DNA of 8,815 bases, taken from the NCBI GenBank assembly GCA_021205485.1, contig JAJPXK010000109.1, positions 1 through 8,815 on the forward strand, written 5' to 3'. Below are positions 1-5,736 of the stretch, piece by piece. The stretch is from Clostridia bacterium (GTDB taxonomy: Bacteria > Bacillota > Clostridia > Christensenellales > Borkfalkiaceae). The first letter of the stretch is position 1; each line of letters starts with the position of its first letter. Position numbers and translations under genes: made by a program. A model generated the notes under the pieces. That model ran no database searches, was not told the origin of the DNA, and worked only from the letters and a program-made list of their open reading frames with translations.

Positions 1-14
1 CTCTCGTAAAGCAT
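1..14 (-). CDS. Start of an unidentified gene, cut by the left edge
   Basis: An ATG at 14-12 is followed by Leu, Tyr, Glu and then two bases (AG) of a fifth codon, so only four full residues are visible and no family can be assigned. The start is supported by a strong ribosome site: GGAG at 24-21 within AAAAAGGAG, six bases before the ATG. A near-consensus promoter lies about 75 bases upstream, and a terminator separates it from divIB. It is therefore probably the first gene of its own transcription unit rather than part of the dcw operon. The leader from the predicted transcript start (about position 84) to the ATG is about 70 bases. Confidence 0.6.
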
Positions 15-74
15 CAATCACTCCTTTTTCAGGCGCAGGCGGAAATATTTTCCCGACGCTGCGACGCTGTGTTT

Positions 75-104
75 CACTATTATATAGTCTATTATATAAT
101 AGTG
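75..104. promoter_or_regulatory. Perfect inverted repeat over the -10, likely operator
   Basis: The arms CACTATTATATA (75-86) and TATATAATAGTG (93-104) are exact reverse complements separated by six bases. A shorter perfect palindrome, CTATTATATAATAG (89-102), lies within it. The element covers the -10 hexamer (96-91), part of the spacer and the expected transcript start. That is the usual position of a repressor site. It has no T-tract after it and is A/T-rich, so it is not a terminator. Its length suggests a dimeric or tetrameric regulator. I cannot assign a regulator family with confidence. Confidence 0.65.
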
Positions 105-119
105 CAAAAGAAAAGTCAA
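91..119 (-). promoter_or_regulatory. Sigma-A-type promoter for the gene leaving the left edge
   Basis: On the minus strand, TTGACT (119-114) is followed after exactly 17 bases by TATAAT (96-91). That is five of six and six of six matches to the vegetative consensus at the ideal spacing. The bases just upstream of the -35 (about 120-139) are A/T-rich, including a run of nine T on the minus strand, which could act as an UP element. The expected transcript start is near 84. The promoter follows the divIB terminator and faces the ATG at 14. The -10 lies inside the inverted repeat at 75-104, so a bound repressor there would block it. This is inferred from sequence only. Confidence 0.8.
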
Positions 120-151
120 CGAATTAACTCAAAAAAAAATGGCATAAAAGT

Positions 152-190
152 AAAAAAGACAGTCTACTATGCCTCAACGACTGCCTTTTT
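152..190 (-). terminator. Intrinsic terminator at the end of the dcw operon
   Basis: Read on the minus strand, AAAAAGGCAGTC (190-179) pairs with GACTGTCTTTTT (164-153) around a 14-base loop. All 12 positions pair, with one G-U wobble. The stem ends in six T (157-152). It begins 19 bases after the divIB stop codon and lies before the promoter at 119-91. The A and T runs on both sides mean it could also stop transcription on the plus strand, but no plus-strand gene is seen nearby. Confidence 0.85.
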
Positions 191-208
191 ACCTGCCTTG
201 TATCAAAT

Positions 209-970
209 TTATCTGTATAACGAGCCGTCGGGCATAAAAACATAGGCCTGGCCGTTGCTGTTTGTATAGCAGCTAAGCGTTCCTTCCGCCTTGTCGCAAT
301 CGCTCAAAGAATTAAAAGCCGCATGCAGGGCGGAAAGTTTCTGAGTATCGTATTCGCCTAAACCTACAAGCCTTAACGTTGTTCCGCAGTAGAGGCCGAA
401 CTCTGCGATGACGCCGCTTTCGCTTTTAACTACGTTAAGCGTTTCTACAACAGAACGGAGAGCAGAAAATTCCTCTTTAAAAAGCGAAGCTATCTCAACG
501 GCCTCCGCCATAAACCCGTCCGCGGAAACAAGCACGTTAGGGCAACTGTCAAGATTGTTGATATTTTCCGTCTTTGTCGCAATATATTCGCCGTTATAGT
601 CATAAACGAGGTAACTTCCGTCCTCTGAAAGAACGGCGAAGGCCTCTACCCTCTCCTCAACGGTTACATTTACGGTGCAGGGGTATACCTTTTCCGCCGA
701 AACAAACCTCGCATAGCCGTCTTCGGGAATGAGAGAAGAAATATCGTCTTCATCCACGCCTAAAAGGTTGCTGCCGGTAAGCGACGAAAGCTGAGTTTTC
801 ACCTTTGAAACGGAATCGGAAAAATTCTGGCTTTCGCCCGCCGACGACGAATAACTTATTACCGCGACGTTTATATTCCTCACCGCAAAAATCACGCTTA
901 CGCCTATTGCGGCGGCGGCGACGAACACGGCCGCGAGCATTATTACTATTGCCCTTCTTATGTACTTCAT
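209..970 (-). CDS. divIB: Cell division protein DivIB/FtsQ
   Basis: This 253-residue bitopic membrane protein fits DivIB/FtsQ, which joins FtsL and DivIC to control septal wall synthesis by FtsW and its partner PBP. A short basic cytoplasmic end (KYIRR) precedes one membrane segment at about residues 7-30. A POTRA-like region follows, with the family-typical NLLGVDEDDISSLI stretch (about 68-81). The KVYPCTVNVTVEERVEAFAV segment (94-113) resembles the conserved 'P.t..v.v.ER.p.a.l' block, and a beta-rich domain with repeated DG/NG turns completes the protein. The ATG has AAGG about seven bases upstream, and the gap after murA is 15 bases. Position at the end of the cluster after murA matches Clostridia. 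Five cysteines (98, 143, 195, 225, 234) lie in the outer domain. FtsQ proteins diverge strongly, so the call rests on topology, motif and context together. Confidence 0.85.
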   Translation of the reverse strand: MKYIRRAIVIMLAAVFVAAAAIGVSVIFAVRNINVAVISYSSSAGESQNFSDSVSKVKTQLSSLTGSNLLGVDEDDISSLIPEDGYARFVSAEKVYPCTVNVTVEERVEAFAVLSEDGSYLVYDYNGEYIATKTENINNLDSCPNVLVSADGFMAEAVEIASLFKEEFSALRSVVETLNVVKSESGVIAEFGLYCGTTLRLVGLGEYDTQKLSALHAAFNSLSDCDKAEGTLSCYTNSNGQAYVFMPDGSLYR

Positions 971-985
971 ATTTTTACCTTATAT

Positions 986-2242
986 TCAAATTGGCGTACG
1001 GACGATATCCGCGCCGAGATTTTTCAGTTTATGCTCAAATTGCCCGTATCCGCGGTCTATGTGAGACAAATCCATAACTTCGCTTGTTCCCTCTGCCGCG
1101 AGGGCGGAAATTACGAGGGCTGCCCCTCCGCGAAGATCGCAGGAGGCTACCGAAGCCCCTTTAAATTTATCTATCCCCCTCACGAACGCATTCCTCCCGG
1201 AAACGGTGATGTCCGCGCCCATCTTGCGGAGTTCGGGTATGTACTTGAAACGGGTTTCGAAAAGATTTTCAGTGACGATAGAATTTCCGCAGCATATGCA
1301 GCACAAAGCCGTCATCTGCGCCTGAAGGTCGGTAGGGAACCCGGGGTAGGGCTGAGTTTCTATAGATTTTACTGAAATTAGCTTCCCGAACCTCTGCAAT
1401 TTTATTTTATCATTTTTTACAGCTAGTTTGCAACCGTTTTCCCGTAATTTATGTAAAAGCGAGCTGATATTTTCTGCGGAAATCCCGTCCGCCTCTATCT
1501 CTCCCCCGCACATCGCCGCGGCGATGAGAAAAGTGCCCGCCTCTATCCTGTCGGAAATAGGAAGATACTCCCCTCCGCTTAAATTTTTCACCCCCTCAAT
1601 TATTATTGTGCCGCTGCCTGCCCCGCAGACTTTGCAGCCTATGTAATTTAAAAACCTTTGCAGGTCTTCTATTTCTGGCTCGCGGGCGGCGTTTTTTATC
1701 ACCGTCGTACCCTCGGCCTTCACCGCCGCGAGCATTATATTTTCGGTCGCCCCTACGCTCGGGCAGTCAAGCATTATCTCGTTGCCCGTAAGCTTTTCGC
1801 AGTTGCAAAGAATATAGCCGTTCTGTTCGGTAATTTTAACGCCTAATCTTTTTAATCCGTTAAGATGCAGATCTACGGGACGCAAGCCTATATCGCATCC
1901 GCCGGGATAGGCTATCTTCGCCCTGTGAAAGCGGGAAATCACCGGACCTAACAGAAAAATAGACGAACGCAGTTCGTGAGCGAGGGCGCCGGGGATTTCG
2001 CAGCAGTCGGCGGAAGAGCTGTCTATTATTATGTCGCATCCCTCGCAAACCGCCTTGCAGCCAAGGCAGCCGAGGATTTTTACCATGTTTTTTACGTCGG
2101 ATATCTGCGGAATATTCAGTATTCTTACCCGTTTATCGGTAAGCACCGCGGCGGCAAGTATAGGCAAAACCGAATTTTTTGCCGTCTGGATATTCACGCT
2201 TCCGTATAGTCTGTTACCTCCGTTTATAATATATTTTTCCAT
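986..2242 (-). CDS. murA: UDP-N-acetylglucosamine 1-carboxyvinyltransferase MurA
   Basis: This cytoplasmic enzyme transfers enolpyruvate from phosphoenolpyruvate to UDP-GlcNAc, the first committed step of peptidoglycan synthesis. At 418 residues it has the usual length. The expected residues are visible: Lys22-Asn23 in TAKNSVLP, the active-site loop PGGCDIGLRPVDLHL with Cys116, the catalytic Asp305 in PGFPTDLQAQ, and Arg397 in HIDRGYG. Cys116 is the residue that fosfomycin alkylates, so the enzyme should be of the drug-sensitive type; many resistant forms have Asp there. The ATG has GGAG five bases upstream. A likely promoter of its own lies in the 87-base gap after ftsW. The protein is rich in cysteine (about 19), which would fit an anaerobe. 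Many Bacillota carry two MurA paralogues; which one this is cannot be told here. Confidence 0.97.
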   Translation of the reverse strand: MEKYIINGGNRLYGSVNIQTAKNSVLPILAAAVLTDKRVRILNIPQISDVKNMVKILGCLGCKAVCEGCDIIIDSSSADCCEIPGALAHELRSSIFLLGPVISRFHRAKIAYPGGCDIGLRPVDLHLNGLKRLGVKITEQNGYILCNCEKLTGNEIMLDCPSVGATENIMLAAVKAEGTTVIKNAAREPEIEDLQRFLNYIGCKVCGAGSGTIIIEGVKNLSGGEYLPISDRIEAGTFLIAAAMCGGEIEADGISAENISSLLHKLRENGCKLAVKNDKIKLQRFGKLISVKSIETQPYPGFPTDLQAQMTALCCICCGNSIVTENLFETRFKYIPELRKMGADITVSGRNAFVRGIDKFKGASVASCDLRGGAALVISALAAEGTSEVMDLSHIDRGYGQFEHKLKNLGADIVRTPI

Positions 2243-2303
2243 ATTATCTCCGAGTATGTAAATACAAAAAGCGAGACGGGTCGCATTTATGTTTTAATAA
2301 TCC

Positions 2304-2333
2304 ATTATACGGCGAAAAATTTTTTATTGTTAA
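2304..2333 (-). promoter_or_regulatory. Likely internal promoter before murA
   Basis: On the minus strand TTAACA (2333-2328) is followed after 18 bases by TATAAT (2309-2304), five of six and six of six matches to the vegetative consensus with near-ideal spacing. The -35 overlaps the ftsW stop codon (2332-2330). The expected start is near 2297, giving a leader of about 55 bases to the murA ATG. The spacer holds an A6T5 run. This is the only large gap inside the cluster, and a promoter would let murA and divIB be made apart from the upstream genes. A/T-rich gaps can give such matches by chance, so confidence is moderate. Confidence 0.5.
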
Positions 2334-3439
2334 CCGTCCCTCGATATGTTATAGAGTACGCCCGCGGAAGCCATGGTTATTATAAGCGAGGTGTTTCCGC
2401 TTGAAATAAGCGGAAGCGGCAGCCCCGTAGGCGGTATGGTCCCGCTTACCACAAGGGCGTTTATTATAACCTGTATCCCGTAGACGAGGGTAAACCCCGC
2501 CGCGAGCAGATAACCGAATCGGTTTTTACACCTTGCCGCTATTCTGAACCCCCGCCATATAATAAAGCCGCAGGCGGCGAAAAAGACCAAAAGGCCGATA
2601 AAACCGAGTTCTTCCCCTATGACTGAAAGTATAAAATCGCTCTCGGCGAAGGGCAAAAAACGGTATTTTTGCGTAGAATTGAACAGACCTACGCCGAAAA
2701 AACCTCCGTTGCCTAAAGCGTACAGCGACTGTATAAGCTGGTAACCTTCGTCCAGCGGAGATGACCACGGGTCAAGAAAGGCGCTCAGCCGCTGAAGCCT
2801 GTAGGGTTCTATTATTATCAATACGGGTATCGCGATAAGGCAGGGCACAAGCACAACCACAAAGGTTTTTATGCTCGCCCCGCTTAAAAACACAAGTGCG
2901 AGCATAAGAAGCCCTACGCACATAGTAATGGACATATTAGGTTCTAAAATTATCAGAACGCAAAACACGGCCCCTACGGCGAGAACGGGCAAAACGCCCC
3001 TGATAGTCTTTACCTTTTTGTAATTTTTTGAAAAGTAAGCGGCGGTAAAAAGGGCGTAGGCGTATTTGGCCACTTCAGAGGGCTGGATGGTAAACGAGCC
3101 GAAGCCTATCCACCTTGTCGCGCCGTAGTTTGTTACCCCTACGCCCGGAACAAATACTAAAACAAGCAATACCGCGGCGATAATTACGGCGGGGTATTTA
3201 AATTTTTCAAGTTTGCGATAGGGCACAAAACACATCGCCGCCATCGCAACAAAACCCGCGGCCGCACCGATAAGCTGTTTTTTAACAAAGTAAAATTTAT
3301 CGCCGTACTGGACTTCGGCGGTATAATAACTTGCGGAATAAATCATCACACAGCCGAAGACAACCATAAGCGATACGCAAATTAAAAGCGGGATGTCTCC
3401 CGCCCGCTTTCTTTCGCCTAAAAGCCTGTTTTTATCCAA
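2330..3439 (-). CDS. ftsW: SEDS-family septal peptidoglycan polymerase FtsW
   Basis: This is a polytopic membrane glycosyltransferase that polymerises lipid II at the septum together with a class B PBP. The 369 residues hold about ten hydrophobic segments. SEDS hallmarks are present: NYGATRWIGFGSFTIQPSEVAK (given here as two parts, NYGATRWIGF 104-113 and QPSEVAK 119-125), EPNMS (166-170), the GNGGFFGVGLFNSTQKYRFLP loop (from 243), Asp268 in AESDFI, which matches the essential SEDS aspartate, and GEELGFIG. FtsW or SpoVE fits better than RodA because of the dcw position. The start is TTG at 3439-3437; it overlaps the murD stop by eight bases, with only a weak AAGGG two bases upstream, so translation is probably coupled to murD. 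The terminal motif reads PLPLISSGNTS rather than the common ISYGG(S/T)S. murG, usually next, is absent. Confidence 0.95.
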   Translation of the reverse strand: MDKNRLLGERKRAGDIPLLICVSLMVVFGCVMIYSASYYTAEVQYGDKFYFVKKQLIGAAAGFVAMAAMCFVPYRKLEKFKYPAVIIAAVLLVLVFVPGVGVTNYGATRWIGFGSFTIQPSEVAKYAYALFTAAYFSKNYKKVKTIRGVLPVLAVGAVFCVLIILEPNMSITMCVGLLMLALVFLSGASIKTFVVVLVPCLIAIPVLIIIEPYRLQRLSAFLDPWSSPLDEGYQLIQSLYALGNGGFFGVGLFNSTQKYRFLPFAESDFILSVIGEELGFIGLLVFFAACGFIIWRGFRIAARCKNRFGYLLAAGFTLVYGIQVIINALVVSGTIPPTGLPLPLISSGNTSLIITMASAGVLYNISRDG

Positions 3440-4775
3440 CGCCCTTCACCGCTTTAATAAAGGCCTCGCCCCTTTCTTCATAACCTGAAAACGAATCGAA
3501 GCTTGAACTCGCGGGGCTTAAAAGCACGGTCTGCCCCTCTTTAGCCATATGGTCGGCTATGTACACCGCCGTGTAAAAGTCCGTACACATAGAAAGCGAG
3601 TTATAGTCATGTTTTAACGCTGCGTCCAATAGTTTTAACCTGTTTTCGCCGTACAAAACGGCGTGGACCACTCTGCTTTCCCGTAAATTTTCAAACAGCG
3701 GCCCGTAATCGTAACCCTTATCTTTGCCGCCGAGAAGTATCACCGTATCAGACTTCATACAGGCGACGGCTTTAAGCGTCGCATCCACGTTTGTGCCCTT
3801 GCTGTCGTTTATGTACGTCTTTCCGTTTTGCTCGCAGACTTTTTCAAGACGGTGGCGCACGCCTTTAAAATTGCATATGGCTTTTGCCGCTATCTGCAGA
3901 TCAATGCCTAATGCGTAGGCCGCGGCGACGCAGGCCAACGCGTTATAGATATTGTGCATCCCGCCTATCTGCATATCCTTAGCCGAAAAAACCTTCTCGC
4001 CCGCGCAGTAGATATCGCCGTCAGCGTAATACACGCCGTCCGTTCTGTGATCTACCGAAAAGAAAATCACTTCCGCCCTGGTATTTTCCGCAAGCTGTCG
4101 CACCCTCTGGTCGTCGTAGTTCAAAACGGCGTACTCGCTCTCGCGGAGTCCGCGTATAAGCTTGCTCTTCAAAAAGACGTAATTTTCCATATTGTAATGC
4201 CTGTTTAAATGGTCTTCGGTAATGTTTGTGATCACCGCGACGTGCGGACGGAGGCTGAAAAGCGTTTCAAGCTGAAAGGACGAAACCTCTATCACGGCGT
4301 AATCGTCGAATGTGAGATTTTCCACCTCGCCTACAAGGGGATTGCCTATATTTCCGCACATCACGCTGTTTTTGCCCGCAAGTTTTAAAATATCGTTGAT
4401 TATAGAGACGGTGGTCGTCTTGCCGTTTGTTCCCGTTACGGCGACCGCCGTCGCCCTGAGATAGAGCGAGCCGAGTTCCTCTTCCCCTATTATCGCCTTG
4501 CCAGACTTCCTGAAAAGCACGGGCAGAGCGTTGTCTATAGGAATGCCCGGGCTTAAAACCAACACATCGCAGGCGCGGACGGCAGTTTCCAACATATCCG
4601 CCGTGACGATTACCGCCCCGAGTTTTTCAAGCGACTGCATAACGGCTAAAACGTTATCGTTTACATAGTCGTCGTAAATGTAGACGGTTGCCCCCCTTTT
4701 AAGCAAAAACCTCGCCGAGCTGTCGCCCGATTTAGAAATTCCCGCCACAAAAAACTTCTGGTTAGAAAATTGCAT
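3432..4775 (-). CDS. murD: UDP-N-acetylmuramoylalanine--D-glutamate ligase MurD
   Basis: This cytoplasmic ATP-dependent ligase adds D-glutamate to UDP-MurNAc-L-Ala. Its 447 residues match the family. The N-terminal Rossmann-like domain (to about 105) starts FFVAGISKSGDSSARFL, a binding loop for the nucleotide sugar. The Mur ligase central domain has the P-loop GTNGKTTT (115-122), ITNITEDHLNRH (182-193) and a candidate carbamylated Lys203 in YVFLKSKL. The C-terminal domain carries HRLEKV, INDSKGTNVDATLKA, LLGGKDKGYDY and LLSPASSSFDSF. It is told apart from MurE by these D-Glu ligase blocks and by lacking the DNPR signature. The ATG has AGGAAG about seven bases upstream, inside a 12-base gap after mraY. 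The end overlaps the ftsW start by eight bases (TTGGATAA), which points to translational coupling. Confidence 0.97.
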   Translation of the reverse strand: MQFSNQKFFVAGISKSGDSSARFLLKRGATVYIYDDYVNDNVLAVMQSLEKLGAVIVTADMLETAVRACDVLVLSPGIPIDNALPVLFRKSGKAIIGEEELGSLYLRATAVAVTGTNGKTTTVSIINDILKLAGKNSVMCGNIGNPLVGEVENLTFDDYAVIEVSSFQLETLFSLRPHVAVITNITEDHLNRHYNMENYVFLKSKLIRGLRESEYAVLNYDDQRVRQLAENTRAEVIFFSVDHRTDGVYYADGDIYCAGEKVFSAKDMQIGGMHNIYNALACVAAAYALGIDLQIAAKAICNFKGVRHRLEKVCEQNGKTYINDSKGTNVDATLKAVACMKSDTVILLGGKDKGYDYGPLFENLRESRVVHAVLYGENRLKLLDAALKHDYNSLSMCTDFYTAVYIADHMAKEGQTVLLSPASSSFDSFSGYEERGEAFIKAVKGVG

Positions 4776-4787
4776 TAAATTACTTCC

Positions 4788-5729
4788 TCACACAAAAATT
4801 ATACATACAATGCCAAGAAGCGACGTTACAGCGAAATACGCGTAGGCGATTTTGCTCTCGGCGAAGCCCTTCATCTGCAGATGGTGATGAAAGGGAGCCA
4901 TTAAAAATATACGCCGCCTTGTCCGTTTATAGTATATTACCTGAAGTATTACGGATATTCCCGAAATTACAAAGACTATGCCGATTATAGGAATATAGAG
5001 GGTATCTGAGGAAAATACAGATACGCAGGAGATAAAACTGCCTAAAGCGAGCGAACCTGTATCGCCCATAAACACGCTCGCCTTATTTGTATTGAAAACA
5101 AGAAACGCCGCCAACGCCCCCGCCATCGCAAACGGAAGGACATAAAAACTTACGCCCTGCATATAAAGGATAATGCCGATAAAAACAAGGTACGCCGCAG
5201 AAGTTCCGCCCGCGAGCCCGTCCAGCCCGTCGGTAAGATTTACACAATTTACAGTGGCTAAAAAGACAAAAATCACTACAGGAATAATGCCATAGCTTAT
5301 GTTTAACTTAATATCTGTAAAAGGAATATTTATTTGCGTAAGGTTATTTTTATAACAGTAAATTGCGGCTATCGCCGCTATGGAACATTGGAAAATTATC
5401 TTCTGATAGGGTTTGAGCCCGAGGTTGTCCTTGCGGTAAATTTTTAAAAAATCGTCTAAAAAGCCTACCAGAGCGTAACCAGAGGTTATAACAAGCGTAA
5501 GATTTACGGCCCCGTCGCCCGTTCCGCAAAATATCAGAGAGGAAGCTACGGCGGCGCATACAAAGGCGAGCCCGCCCATGGTAGGCGTGCCCCCTTTGTT
5601 TTTATGTTCCTTTACATACCCTAAAATGTACTGCCCCGCTTTAAGCTTTTTTAAAAGCGGAATGGCGATAAGGCACAATACAAAGGATAATGCGAACGCC
5701 GCAAGCAAAACAATGCAAATAGTCTTCAT
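4788..5729 (-). CDS. mraY: Phospho-N-acetylmuramoyl-pentapeptide transferase MraY
   Basis: This integral membrane enzyme moves phospho-MurNAc-pentapeptide from UDP to undecaprenyl phosphate, making lipid I. At 313 residues it is close to the family norm. Visible motifs are GGTPTMGGLAF (46-56), LDDFLKI with the Asp92-Asp93 pair, NLTDGLDGLAGG (164-175), FMGDTGSLALG with Asp223 (220-230), and MAPFHHHLQMKG with the His281-283 triad. About ten hydrophobic segments span the sequence. It begins seven bases after the murE stop. The upstream sequence has no clear GGAG-type ribosome site (GCTTTGA directly before the ATG), so it probably depends on ribosomes finishing murE. In most related clusters murF lies between murE and mraY; here there is no room for it. 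Confidence 0.97.
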   Translation of the reverse strand: MKTICIVLLAAFALSFVLCLIAIPLLKKLKAGQYILGYVKEHKNKGGTPTMGGLAFVCAAVASSLIFCGTGDGAVNLTLVITSGYALVGFLDDFLKIYRKDNLGLKPYQKIIFQCSIAAIAAIYCYKNNLTQINIPFTDIKLNISYGIIPVVIFVFLATVNCVNLTDGLDGLAGGTSAAYLVFIGIILYMQGVSFYVLPFAMAGALAAFLVFNTNKASVFMGDTGSLALGSFISCVSVFSSDTLYIPIIGIVFVISGISVILQVIYYKRTRRRIFLMAPFHHHLQMKGFAESKIAYAYFAVTSLLGIVCIIFV

Positions 5730-5736
5730 TCAAAGC

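Noticed and set aside
75..104. The palindrome as an NrdR or GntR/YtrA-type operator
   Set aside because: The A/T-rich arms loosely resemble several regulator sites, but no match is exact enough to assign a family, so only an unspecified operator is called.
805..1077. Arginine-rich plus-strand reading frame opposite divIB and murA
   Set aside because: It lies antisense to well-supported genes and spans their junction. It is highly basic and repetitive with no recognisable domain, as expected of a shadow frame.
1031..1375. 114-residue plus-strand reading frame opposite murA
   Set aside because: It is fully antisense to murA, whose catalytic motifs prove the minus frame, and the plus frame shows no family features.
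2266..2284. Possible attenuator hairpin before murA: GCGA and TCGC arms followed by five T on the minus strand
   Set aside because: The stem is only four base pairs with a mismatch outside it, too weak for a convincing terminator.
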